Assembly (NCBI RefSeq): GCF_000427335.1
Contig: NZ_ATMR01000094.1
Span: forward strand, 62,001-126,000
Direction: 5' to 3'
Length of the DNA: 64,000 nucleotides
Origin: Winogradskyella psychrotolerans RS-3
GTDB lineage: Bacteria > Bacteroidota > Bacteroidia > Flavobacteriales > Flavobacteriaceae
This document shows positions 28,506-38,430 of the stretch, in pieces. The position numbers and the translations under genes are program-made. Position 1 is the first letter of the stretch. The number at the start of each line of letters is the position of its first letter. Below the pieces are notes generated by a model, which was not told the DNA's origin, did no database searches, and saw nothing but the letters and a program-made list of their open reading frames with translations.

Positions 28506-29035
28506 TATTCTTCGAGATACAAATCAATTAACCCTTCAGGAGTATTAACCTCTATAGTTTTATTTTTCCGATCTACTTTAACTATAAATTCATCGTTCAT
28601 AGGAATTAAGATTTCAATACCATCTCTATCAATTTCGAATAAAGATTGGGCTGTGGTGTCATTAATACTTTGAAGAATACCTACCTCTCCAAAATTGGTG
28701 TCTTTAATTGTGAAGCCTATAACTTCATGAAAATAGAATTTATCACCTTCAAGTTTAGGAAGCAAATCTAATGGCAAGTATAATTCAGTCTTTATTAAAG
28801 CATCAGCATCTGCTTCCGTATCGACGTCTTCAAATTTTAAACGTAGTAAATCCGATTTATGTAATTGTGATGATTCAACAAAGAAAGGCACTAAGTTTCC
28901 TCTCAGATCTATAAATATAGCATCGAGGTTATCATACAAATCGGGTTCATCGGTATCTAACTTTGCTAAAAGTTCTCCTTTAAAACTGTATTTCGATACA
29001 ATTTTTCCTAAATAAAAACAATCTTCTTTTTTCAT
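28505..29035 (-). CDS. rimM: Ribosome maturation factor RimM
   Basis: 176 residues. RimM assists 30S head assembly through S19. The N-terminal YLGKIVSKYSFKGELLAK and the later FYFHEVIGF PRC-barrel core and IEVNTPEGLIDLYLEE C-terminus are conserved. It lies between rpsP and trmN6 in a common flavobacterial arrangement. Confidence 0.94.
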   Translation of the reverse strand: MKKEDCFYLGKIVSKYSFKGELLAKLDTDEPDLYDNLDAIFIDLRGNLVPFFVESSQLHKSDLLRLKFEDVDTEADADALIKTELYLPLDLLPKLEGDKFYFHEVIGFTIKDTNFGEVGILQSINDTTAQSLFEIDRDGIEILIPMNDEFIVKVDRKNKTIEVNTPEGLIDLYLEE

Positions 29036-29052
29036 GACAAATTTATTTGTCT

Positions 29053-29071
29053 TCCTGAACTAGTTTCAGGA
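29053..29071. repeat. Extragenic palindrome
   Basis: TCCTGAACTAGTTTCAGGA; the arms TCCTGAA and TTCAGGA pair. It lies in the gap between rpsP and rimM and resembles the dispersed CCTGAA...TTCAGG palindromes found in other flavobacteria. Confidence 0.5.
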
Positions 29072-29162
29072 TCTCAGTTAGTAATAGTAAGGTTTTTCTT
29101 TATGACGAAATTTGTTTAATAACGTATGGTATTCAAAATAATATACAATTTCACATAAAAAA

Positions 29163-29187
29163 ACCCAGACTAAAATAGTCTGGGTTA
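29163..29187 (-). terminator. rpsP terminator
   Basis: Arms ACCCAGACTA and TAGTCTGGGT with a T-rich tract on the minus strand just past the rpsP stop; read-through would be needed to reach rimM, or it acts as an attenuator. Confidence 0.8.
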
Positions 29188-29208
29188 AAAGTATAAAAAA
29201 TAATTTTT

Positions 29209-29721
29209 TTATTCTTCTTCGTTAGCTGCTGTTTCTTCAGTTGCAACATCTTCTGCTACTTCTTCTTCAACAACTGGTGCAGCTGCAGCGATACGTGCTT
29301 CGTTTACTGCTTTTTCTGCTTCTAATGCTTTAGCTCTAGCATCAGCATCAGCTTTAGATAAACCGTCAGATTTAGCTTCAATTTTAGCTGCTTTTTCTTC
29401 CAACCAAGCATCGAATTTCGATTGTGCTTGTTCTTCAGTAAGTGCACCTTTTCTAACTCCACCAGCTAAATGGTGTTTAAGCATTGCTCCTTTATAAGAT
29501 AAAATTGCTTTTGCAGTGTCAGTAGGTTGTGCACCGTTTTGTAACCATGTTACAGCTCCATTAACATCTAATTCGATAGTTGCAGGATTTGTGTTAGGAT
29601 TGTAAGCACCTAACTTTTCAAGGTATTTACCATCTCTTTTAGCGCGAGAATCCGCTGCTACGATCCAGTAATAAGGTTTTCCTTTCTTACCGTGTCTTTG
29701 TAATCTAATTTTTACAGGCAT
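29209..29721 (-). CDS. rpsP: 30S ribosomal protein S16
   Basis: 170 residues. Residues 1-80 are the S16 core (MPVKIRLQRHGKKGKPYYWI, SRAKRDGKYLEKLGAYNP). The rest is an extended tail rich in Ala, Glu and Lys, found in Bacteroidota S16. It binds 16S rRNA in the 30S body. A terminator-like hairpin follows, then rimM. Confidence 0.97.
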   Translation of the reverse strand: MPVKIRLQRHGKKGKPYYWIVAADSRAKRDGKYLEKLGAYNPNTNPATIELDVNGAVTWLQNGAQPTDTAKAILSYKGAMLKHHLAGGVRKGALTEEQAQSKFDAWLEEKAAKIEAKSDGLSKADADARAKALEAEKAVNEARIAAAAPVVEEEVAEDVATEETAANEEE

Positions 29722-29902
29722 AATAATTAATTAATGAGGTTCTCGACCTCTGTTATTAATGAGGGCGCAAAGATACTATAATTTTTTAATTTGCAACGGT
29801 TTAATTTGTTTTAAACGAGCGCTAAGTGTACTTTAACTAAAAGAAAAAGTGGAGTTATGCTCATTATTAAAAATTATTATACTTTTGACATTGTTGTTTC
29901 GT

Positions 29903-29910
29903 TATATTTG
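29903..29910 (+). promoter_or_regulatory. -7 element of the lipoprotein gene at 29936
   Basis: TATATTTG, 25 bases upstream of the ATG, matches the Bacteroidota TAnnTTTG consensus. Confidence 0.6.
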
Positions 29911-29935
29911 GAGCACAGACAAAAGCCTTTTTTAA

Positions 29936-31147
29936 ATGAAGAAAAAACTAATCCTCTTATCTCTTATTTTTTTAACAGCATTCAGTTGTGGTGACGAAGT
30001 ACAGTTTAATACGCCTGCTTTTCAAGGTGATCGTGAAAATGAACTGTGGAGAGCTAAGGCTTTCTCAGCTAGTATTGACGCATTTGGGTTTTTGACCATT
30101 ACAGGAATTAACAATTCTGAAACTGTAAAACTGATTGTTCCTTCTGTAATTGAATCAACCTTTATTGTGGGTGATATAGATATTGTTGAAGCACAATATA
30201 GTGATGGTTTTGGTGCAACGTATTCTACGACCAATAAACCAGATGAAAGTGTTTCAATCTATCCTGAACTTGGTGAAATTATCATTGAGGAAATAGATGT
30301 AGTTAATAAAACCTTTACAGGAACGTATAGATTTTTAGCTTTTGATGCTTCTGGATTAAACTCTGTTGGGTTTACCAATGGTATTTTTTATAAAGTACCT
30401 TTGCTATCTGGTGAGTTTCCAACAAACCCTATAACGTGTATAGATGTAGAGGTTGCTTCTGATGTTGCATTGATAGCTTATGAAAATACATTTTCTTCTG
30501 ATTTAGAATTTGTAAATAGTGCGGCTTATTTAGCGGCATGTAGTGCGTATTCGGAAGCTTTAACAAATCAACGTATCTATTGTGGTGATTCCGATGGCGC
30601 TTTACAAGATATAATAGATGGTTTAGCTGACTGCCAAATATCTTGCGAAATTGCTACTGCAAATGTTGTAGAAGCAAACTCACAATATACAACGGCAACT
30701 ATTGGTAATTATAATGAAAAGTGTGCACAGTTTATCCTTTACTTACAAGAACAAATAGAAATTTGTGGTGACGCTGATGGAAGTATTCAGTTGCAAATTG
30801 ATAATTTAGATTGTGGTGATGCCGATGGAGATGGTGTGCCTGATGCGTATGAAGATTTTAATAGTAATGGTGATCTTGAGGATGATGACACGGATAGTGA
30901 TGGAATTCCAAATTATTTAGATAATGACGATGATGGTGATGGCATATTAACGCAATATGAAGCTAAAGATGCAGACGGAAATCCTATTGATACTGATGGT
31001 GATGGTGATGTGGATTATTTAGATAATGATGATGACGGAGATACAATATTGACTATAAATGAAAATGCGGATCCAAATGGTGATGGTAACCCTGATGATG
31101 CTGTAGATACTGACGGTAATGGAGTTCCAGATTATTTGCAAGCATAA
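29936..31147 (+). CDS. DUF6252-like lipoprotein with Asp-rich calcium-binding-type repeats
   Basis: 403 residues. A lipoprotein signal ([18 protein letters not shown]) is followed by a DUF6252-type domain ([19 protein letters not shown], then [14 protein letters not shown]) at about residues 30-165. A central region has several Cys pairs. The last ~110 residues are Asp/Gly-rich ([34 protein letters not shown]), like thrombospondin type 3 or EF-hand-like calcium repeats. It is probably a surface lipoprotein that binds calcium. A promoter precedes and a terminator follows it. Confidence 0.78.
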   Translation: MKKKLILLSLIFLTAFSCGDEVQFNTPAFQGDRENELWRAKAFSASIDAFGFLTITGINNSETVKLIVPSVIESTFIVGDIDIVEAQYSDGFGATYSTTNKPDESVSIYPELGEIIIEEIDVVNKTFTGTYRFLAFDASGLNSVGFTNGIFYKVPLLSGEFPTNPITCIDVEVASDVALIAYENTFSSDLEFVNSAAYLAACSAYSEALTNQRIYCGDSDGALQDIIDGLADCQISCEIATANVVEANSQYTTATIGNYNEKCAQFILYLQEQIEICGDADGSIQLQIDNLDCGDADGDGVPDAYEDFNSNGDLEDDDTDSDGIPNYLDNDDDGDGILTQYEAKDADGNPIDTDGDGDVDYLDNDDDGDTILTINENADPNGDGNPDDAVDTDGNGVPDYLQA

Positions 31148-31171
31148 ATTAATCATTATATAATAATATTT

Positions 31172-31206
31172 AAGCGTCACTCATAATGAGTGACGCTTTT
31201 TTTTGT
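31172..31206 (+). terminator. Terminator of the calcium-repeat lipoprotein gene
   Basis: 12-base perfect arms AAGCGTCACTCA and TGAGTGACGCTT followed by eight T residues. Confidence 0.9.
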
Positions 31207-31339
31207 TAAAGACTTATAAGTCTTTGTTAAAGATGTTAAGTTGTGCTGTGTTTCCTATCATTTCTGTTATATTAATTATGGTTGTGAAACAATACGCAAC
31301 CTAAAAGAACTTATTGAAATCTTAAATGAACAAGATATA

Positions 31340-31789
31340 ATGAAGTATACAGAAGAAATTTCAAATAAATTAAACGAATTATTAATTAAGAATTACGATG
31401 CCGAAAAAGGCTATTTAAATGCCATTGACAATGTGGATAGTAAACGATTAGAAATGTTTTTTAAGCGTAGAGCCTCAGAACGCAGTGAATTTGCAAAGGA
31501 ACTAAGAACTGAGATATTGCAGTATGGTGAGATTCCAGAAGATTCTGGAAGTTTTAAAGGTGCAATGCATAGAAATTGGATGAGTTTAAAGTCTGCATTT
31601 AGTTCTAATAACGAAGAGACTATTTTAGAAGAGGCTATTAAAGGTGAAGAAGCGAGTTTAGACGTTTATAACGATTTAATTAAAGAACGTAACTTGCCGC
31701 CAAGTATTGACGCCTTGTTGTTAAAGCATAAAAACGCTATCCAAGCCGCAATTAATTCAGAGAAAGTGCAAGAGGAGTTAATATCGTAA
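31340..31789 (+). CDS. PA2169/DUF2383-like four-helix-bundle protein
   Basis: I choose the ATG at 31340 (MKYTEEISNKLNELLIKNYDAEKGY); the longer frame from 31241 has no recognisable sequence. 149 residues, nearly all helical, with a ferritin-like bundle typical of DUF2383/PA2169 (KGYLNAI, FFKRRASERSEFAKELR, SFKGAMHRNWMSLK, EAIKGEEASL). Members are stress-related proteins of unknown biochemical role. It is a single-gene unit, with a terminator at 31809. Confidence 0.8.
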   Translation: MKYTEEISNKLNELLIKNYDAEKGYLNAIDNVDSKRLEMFFKRRASERSEFAKELRTEILQYGEIPEDSGSFKGAMHRNWMSLKSAFSSNNEETILEEAIKGEEASLDVYNDLIKERNLPPSIDALLLKHKNAIQAAINSEKVQEELIS

Positions 31790-31808
31790 TTAATTTAAAA
31801 TAAAGATT

Positions 31809-31838
31809 GAAGTCAGCTTTTAAAGCTGGCTTTTTTTA
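31809..31838 (+). terminator. Intrinsic terminator
   Basis: Arms AGTCAGCTTT and AAAGCTGGCT (one G-T wobble) followed by seven T residues, downstream of the DUF2383 gene. Confidence 0.85.
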
Positions 31839-32006
31839 TGTTCAAAACTCTTTGTAATTTCATTTCAGAAAAGTTCAAATTCTATGTAATTTTATGAGCT
31901 AACTTTTTGAGGGCTTTAATTGTGGTTTTTGCTGATTATGAGTAATTTACACTTTGATGTCCTTGCGGTAATGCGCAGCACTTAATAAAAAACAACAGAA
32001 CACTAC

Positions 32007-35000
32007 ATGTACTTAATATTCGATACTGAAACCACAGGATTACCAAAACGCTGGGATGCACCAATTACAGATACTGATAATTGGCCAAGATGTATTCAGA
32101 TTGCTTGGCAATTGCATGATGGTATGGGAAATTGTATTGAGCACGAAGATTATTTGGTAAAACCAGAAGGCTTTAATATTCCGTATGATGCTGAGAAAAT
32201 TCATGGTATTTCAACTGAATTAGCGCAAGAACAAGGTGTGTCACTTTCTGAAGTTTTAGAGAAATTTAATGCGGCTTTAGCTAAAACAAAATTCGTTGTT
32301 GGTCAGAATGTAAAGTTCGATTTAAATATTATGGGAGCGGAATTTGTACGTGAAAACGTCACAAATCCACTTCAAGAATTACCGGTTTTAGATACCTGTA
32401 CAGAACATACAGCAAGTTTGTGTCAATTGCCTGGTGGACGTTACGGGAAGTTTAAATTGCCAACCCTAACGGAATTACATCAGTACTTATTTAATAAGCC
32501 ATTTTCTGAAGCTCACAATGCCACAGCCGATGTTGAAGCAACCACACGTTGTTTTTTAGAATTAATAAGACGTAAACAATATACCAAAGAGCAGTTAGAT
32601 GTAGAGCCAGAATATTTTGAGAATTTCACGCAAGAAAATCCTGCGGAAGTTCAGCTTATTGGTTTAAAACACATCAACCTTAAGAAGGAAAGTGCTAAAA
32701 TTAACGCACGCCTTCAAAAAGAACAAGCGGTACCTGTAACCATTGATAAAGAAGCGGCATCGCAAATTAAGGATGTCGATTTTGCACATTTACATAACCA
32801 TTCACAGTATTCCATTCTTCAATCTACGATTAGTGTTAAAGATTTAGTGGCTGCAGCTGCTAGAGAAAATATGCCAGCAGTCGCGATGACTGATCACGGA
32901 AATATGATGGGAGCATTTCATTTTGTGACTGCGGTTTCCAATCATAATAAAGGGGTAAAAGCACAGCACAAGCAAGCAGAAGAAGCCGGGTTAGAAAAGA
33001 AAGGCAAAATCATGAAACCAATTATTGGTTGTGAGTTTTTTGTGTGCGAAAATCACGCAGATAAAACCCGAAAAGATAATGGGTATCAAATTGTGTTAAT
33101 GGCCAAGAATAAAAAGGGCTATCACAATTTGGCAAAATTATCATCTGCGGCCTTTACAGATGGTTTTTATTACGTACCAAGAGTTGATAAAAAACTGATT
33201 GAACACTATAAAGAAGATTTAATCTGTTTAACCGGAAACCTTTATGGTGAAGTGCCAAGTAAGGTTTTAAATGTGGGTGAAAATCAGGCGGAAGAAGCCT
33301 TATTGTGGTGGAAAGAAACGTTTCAAGATGATTTATATGTTGAAATAATGCGTCATAACCAAGAGGATGAAAATCGGGTGAATCCGGTATTAATTCAAAT
33401 GGCAAAAAAGCATGATGTTAAATTGGTCGCTACCAATAATACCTATTATGTCGATCAAGAAAATGCCAATGCACACGATATTTTATTATGTGTAAAAGAT
33501 GGTGAAAAACAGGCGACGCCAATTGGTCGTGGTCGTGGTTATCGTTACGGTTTACCAAATCAAGAATATTACTTTAAGTCTTCAGAAGAAATGAAAGCAC
33601 TCTTTAGAGATGTGCCAGAAGCGATTGTGAATATCGGCGACGTAGTCGATAAGATTGAGCCTTACGAATTAGCTAGAGATGTATTATTACCTGCTTTCGA
33701 TATTCCTGAAGAATTTAAATTTGAAGAAGATTTAGCAGATAACGGTAAACGTGGTGAAAATGCATTTTTAAGACATTTAACTTACAAAGGTGCCAAAATA
33801 CGTTACGGTGAGATTACACCAGCCATTGAGGAGCGTCTCGATTTTGAGTTAAGCGTTATTGAAAAAACAGGATATCCAGGTTATTTCTTAATTGTAGAAG
33901 ATTTTATTCGCGAAGCCAGAAAAATGGATGTTTCCGTTGGTCCTGGTCGTGGATCTGCAGCAGGTTCGGTAGTGGCCTATTGTTTGTGGATTACCAATAT
34001 TGATCCTATTAAGTACGATTTACTTTTTGAGCGTTTCTTAAATCCAGATCGTGTAAGTATGCCCGATATTGATATCGATTTTGATGATGAAGGTCGTGGT
34101 CGTGTAATGCAATATGTAATTGATAAATATGGTTCTAACCAAGTAGCGCAGATTATTACTTACGGAACCATGGCTGCAAAATCTTCAATTAGAGATACCG
34201 CCAGAGTTTTAGATTTACCGTTAAATGAAGCCGATCATATTGCGAAGTTAATTCCGTTGATGTCTAAATTAGGCAAGATTTTTGGGCTTTCGGAAAAGGA
34301 GTTAGCAAGTAAATTTAGAGCTGAAGATTTAGAGAAAATTAATGAATTACTCAATATTTCTGATGGTGACGATTTACAAGCCGAAACCATCAACCAAGCA
34401 CGGATTTTAGAAGGTTCGGTTCGTAACACAGGGATTCACGCTTGTGGTGTAATCATCACACCAGGAGATATTACCAATTATGTGCCTGTTGCGCTGGCTA
34501 AAGATTCCGATTTATATGTTACCCAATTTGATAACTCTGTTGTTGAGGATGCAGGGTTGTTGAAAATGGATTTCTTGGGATTAAAACGTTAACCTTAATT
34601 AAGGATACCGTAAAACTTGTAAAAGCCAAGCACGATATTTTACTTGATCCTGATAGTTTTCCACTCGATGATGTGAAAACATATGAGTTATTCCAACGCG
34701 GCGAAACAGTTGGTGTGTTTCAGTATGAATCGCCAGGCATGCAAAAACACATGAAGAATCTGAAACCTACGGTTTTTGATGATTTAATTGCCATGAACGC
34801 CCTGTATCGCCCTGGTCCAATGGAATATATTCCAAGTTTCATTGCGCGTAAACATGGTGATGAAGAGATTGTGTACGATTTACCAGAAATGGAAGAGTAC
34901 CTTAAGGAAACTTACGGAATTACGGTTTACCAAGAGCAAGTAATGCTACTGTCTCAAAAGTTGGCTGACTTTACCAAAGGTGAAGCCGATGTCTTGAGAA

Positions 35001-36385
35001 AAGCGATGGGTAAAAAGCAGATTGCGGTTTTGGATAAAATGAAACCAAAATTCATTGAACAAGCAAGTGCAAAAGGTTTAGACGCTAAAAAGTTAGAAAA
35101 AATTTGGAAGGATTGGGAAGCCTTTGCAAGTTACGCCTTTAACAAATCGCACTCTACATGTTACGCATGGATTGCTTACCAAACAGCCTATTTAAAAGCG
35201 CATTACCCAGCAGAATATATGGCTGCTGTATTATCTAATAATATGAATGATATTAAATCCATTACCTTCTTTATGGAAGAATGTAAACGGATGCGATTAC
35301 CAGTTTTAGGACCCGATGTTAATGAAAGTTTTTACAAGTTTTCAGTAAATAAAGATAATGCTGTTCGTTTCGGAATGGGAGCGATAAAAGGTGTTGGTCA
35401 TGGAGCTGTTCAGACGATTGTAGAAAACAGAAAAGAAGATGGACACTATAAATCTATCTTCGATTTTGCCAAACGTATTGATTTGCGTGCTGCCAATAAA
35501 AGAGCTTTTGAAGGGCTGGCGAATGCAGGTGGTTTTGATTGTTGGGCAGATACACACCGAGCGCAATACTTTGCAGACGAAGGTGATGGTGTCAGCTTTT
35601 TAGAAAAAGCAGTTAAGTATGGAGCCAAGCATCAGGAAAATGAAAACTCGGCGCAAGTCAGTTTATTTGGGGCCGCTAGTGATGTTCAGATCGCAGAACC
35701 TATTGTGCCTCCATGTGAAGATTGGGGAACGATGGAGAAATTATCGCGAGAACGCGAAGTGGTTGGGATTTATATTTCTGGTCATCCACTAGATGATTTT
35801 AATATTGAAATGAAAACTTTCTGCAACGGAGTGGTGGAGGATTTTAATGATTTGGAAACCATCGTAAATAAGGAAGTTACTTTTGGTGGCGTTGTTACCG
35901 ATGTGCAACATCGTGTGAGTAAACAAGGAAAAGGTTGGGCTATTTTTACGATTGAAGATTATACCGATAGTTTTGAGTTTCGAATTTTTGGTGAAGATTA
36001 TTTAAAGTTTAGACACTTTTTTGTGATTAACTCTTTTGTCTATGTCAGAGCCTTTGTGCGCGAAGGTTGGGTAAACAGAGACACAGGTAAAAAAGGAGAT
36101 CCAAGGATTCAATTTAATAGTTTCCAGTTGTTGCATGATGTGATGGATACCTATGCTAAAAAGTTATCCATTCAATTAAACATTAAAGATTTAGAAAGGG
36201 AAACAGTTTCTGTGTTGTATGACTTAATAAAATTCCACGAAGGCACTCAAACCTTAAATTTTGTGGTCTATGATAATGCTGAAAAGATAAAAGTACAGAT
36301 GCCAAGTCGAAAAAATAAAGTTAAGATTTCGCAACAACTCTTAAATAGTTTGAAGGAGCATGATATAATTTATAAGTTGAATTAG
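32007..36385 (+). CDS. dnaE: DNA polymerase III alpha subunit with N-terminal exonuclease, frameshifted
   Basis: The replicative polymerase, about 1460 residues. Residues 1-180 are a DEDD proofreading exonuclease (FDTETTG with Asp 6 and Glu 8; VGQNVKFD; HNATADVEA). The PHP domain follows (HLHNHSQYS, His 261/263/265), then the palm: GPGRGSAAGS, PDIDIDFDD (Asp 687, 689), and KMDFLGLK (third catalytic Asp 855). One A is missing in the A4 run 34583-34586 immediately after KMDFLGL; inserting it joins TLTLIKDTVKLVKAKHD, FQYESPGMQKH and the C-terminal OB fold (VTFGGVVTDVQHRV). The gene cannot really be split, so I expect a sequence error. Confidence 0.95.
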
Positions 36386-36415
36386 ATGTTTAGAACTTGA
36401 CTTGCGTATATTTAT

Positions 36416-36441
36416 GTGTTATGCGCAATAAGGATAAACAA
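36416..36441. repeat. Right end of a cassette-type intergenic element (E0)
   Basis: GTGTTATGCGC at 36416-36426, then AATAAGGATAAACAA just before the ATG at 36447. Its first eleven bases are the exact inverse of GCGCATAACAC at 38278-38288, on the other side of the gene. The left part of this element, next to dnaE, is not clearly recognisable. Confidence 0.65.
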
Positions 36442-36446
36442 ATAGA

Positions 36447-37394
36447 ATGACAACAACTAGAAAATATTATGAATCCTTAATTGACGCTTTCATTCGAATT
36501 AACAAATCGAACGTAAACGAACCTAAAGAATACTTTGAGGCTAAATTAGAAATAAGTAATTTAATTAATAGAATACTAAAATTTGATTTATTTCCATTAA
36601 CATTTTCTAATGATTTTTTTGATTTGTTAGAATCAGAATCAATAAAGGATTTTGATAATCAGAAAATCAAATTGATAAATGAATTGCATTTTGAATTAAT
36701 TGAATGTCTTTGGACAACTCGTTTGCGCTTTGGTGGAGAATTAATCCAATATATATCAAAAATTAAAATTGCTTTATTAAATCTAAATATTAAGGAATTA
36801 GAATTATTTGAAAAAAATAAAACTGAACCGACTCATAATTATTTCCCTGAAGTTTACAATTTTAAAAACAACAAGGATAAAACTCAAAGAATCAAAGAAA
36901 TTAGAGCCTTTTCGAAAACTGGTCCTAAAAAGGAAAAATTAATCATAAAGAAAAAAGATTACACTAAGTTAGAAAACAAAATTGTTACTGATATAAGTAA
37001 TTATAGAAGTTATATAATGGAACATTATCCATCTTTATCCGACAATTTTTCTTTTTGCAATAAAAAGGTTTTAGCTTATATTACAGAGGCAATGTCATCT
37101 GATATTTTTGAATTTCGAATTCACTCATATATGACAACTAATGGTGATAATTCAGTAAAACTTGACCATCAATTTTATGATTTTTATCCTTCCTATTTTC
37201 ACAACCTTGAAGAAATAATAGACAAATTTGCAGGAGCACATATTACAAGTCTAAAAAAAGAGGATTTTAGTTTTAGAAATCCATTTTCAATAAACAACAT
37301 TCATCGTGAATTAATTGAAATTTTCATTCAAAACTCTAGTGGAAATGGAATTGAAGAATTTACTACATTCCTATTAAAGTGCAAAGGATACTAA
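36447..37394 (+). CDS. Protein of unknown function, probable N-terminal part of a nuclease-domain protein
   Basis: 315 residues ending in a TAA at 37392-37394. The sequence is rich in Lys, Asn and Ile, more A+T-rich than the neighbours, and has no recognised domain. The frame stays open, in register, for another 880 bases beyond the stop, with no ATG, GTG or TTG until 37737. That open stretch therefore probably belongs to the same gene, with the TAA a nonsense mutation or base error. The alternative is a separate gene starting at the ATG at 37399 with an indel in the A8 run 37447-37454. It is placed as the first gene of a cassette-like series. Confidence 0.6.
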   Translation: MTTTRKYYESLIDAFIRINKSNVNEPKEYFEAKLEISNLINRILKFDLFPLTFSNDFFDLLESESIKDFDNQKIKLINELHFELIECLWTTRLRFGGELIQYISKIKIALLNLNIKELELFEKNKTEPTHNYFPEVYNFKNNKDKTQRIKEIRAFSKTGPKKEKLIIKKKDYTKLENKIVTDISNYRSYIMEHYPSLSDNFSFCNKKVLAYITEAMSSDIFEFRIHSYMTTNGDNSVKLDHQFYDFYPSYFHNLEEIIDKFAGAHITSLKKEDFSFRNPFSINNIHRELIEIFIQNSSGNGIEEFTTFLLKCKGY

Positions 37395-38276
37395 ATCAAT
37401 GAAGACTTACATAAGGATTTTAACTATGATATTTCTGCGTCAAAAGAAAAAAAATCATTTTCCTTCGAGATATTTCACCATAAATCTAGGAGTATCTCAA
37501 AAATTAAGGCTAGAATTACGAACATAAGTAAAACATCATCAGAATTAATACCTTCTTTTATATTCACTTCATTTCCCGGAGAAGAAATTTATAAAATATT
37601 AAAAGAAGAAAATATTAAAACAATTATTCTACAAGACCTAATTAGGGAACATTTTGAGTTACAAAATAGTCAAGTTATTCATTGGTATATTAAATCTAAA
37701 ATATCCAATCTTAGAATTAAATCAAACAGTTTTGAATTGAAATTTGAGGGAGAAAACCTAATTGCAAAACTTGAAAAATGTCTTCCTGGCGAAAAAAACT
37801 GGTCAGAATATGAATCTATAGGTGTAAATATTTTTAGGTTTTTATTTAAAGACAACTTCAAAAAATATTTGAGCGAGGAACAAATAGAGAATAACTTAAA
37901 AAACCATAGAAGAGATTTATTAGTGAATAATAATCCCTCTGATTTAACTTCTTTTTGGTCAGACACTAAAAGGAATTATAATTGTTCGGCAATTATAATT
38001 GATTTTAAAAATTATTCAGGCAAACTTAATTCAACAAATTTTTTCAGCGTTTCGAAATACACCAAAAAAAATGTTGGGGATTTTGCTATTGTATTTTCAA
38101 GAAAAGGAATTGACAAAACAGCAAAAATTGAACAATCTGAATTATTTGGAAATGGAAAACTGTTGCTTGAATTTAGCGATAGTGAATTGATTGAAATGAT
38201 AAGAGAAAAAATAATAGGAAAAGACCCAATTGACAGATTGGAATCTAAGAAATTTGAATTAGTAAAAAAATATTAA
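37395..38276 (+). pseudogene. PD-(D/E)XK nuclease-like C-terminal part, separated by an in-frame stop
   Basis: The reading frame of the previous gene continues from 37395 to the TAA at 38276 with no stop, but its first usable start is the TTG at 37737 (179 residues). The conserved nuclease signature lies in that half: KNHRRDLLVNNN gives the Asp of the PD motif and AIIIDFKNYSGKL the Asp-x-Lys, followed by FFSVSKYTKKNVGDFAIVFS, as in restriction-endonuclease-like folds. With the upstream 315 residues a protein of about 600 residues would be formed. It probably cuts DNA or RNA, maybe in defence; there is no methyltransferase partner here. Confidence 0.6.
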
Positions 38277-38277
38277 A

Positions 38278-38425
38278 GCGCATAACACTTTATATAATTT
38301 ATTGCTAGTTCTAGCCAACTTACAAACATTCCTACAGAATATTCTATCTGAGATTTATTTAATAAATTAGTTGCTTAACCACGTCACTAGCTATACACAA
38401 AATAGTTAGTTACAATTTGGAACAA
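38278..38425. repeat. Cassette-type intergenic element (EA)
   Basis: About 148 bases from GCGCATAACAC (1 base after the nuclease stop) to GTTAGTTACAATTTGGAACAA just before the next start codon. It matches element EB (39456-39575) along its length: ATAATT.ATTGCT.AGT near the left, AACTT..AACATT.CT.....AATATTCT in the centre, GA.TTATTTA then, and a GTGTTA-like right end. It contains imperfect palindromes. This is the arrangement of attC-like sites in integron cassettes. Confidence 0.65.
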
Positions 38426-38430
38426 TACGC

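Noticed and set aside
34583-34586. Programmed frameshift in dnaE
   Set aside because: The A4 run is not a slippery heptamer, and similar indels occur in unrelated genes of the window; a sequence error is more likely.
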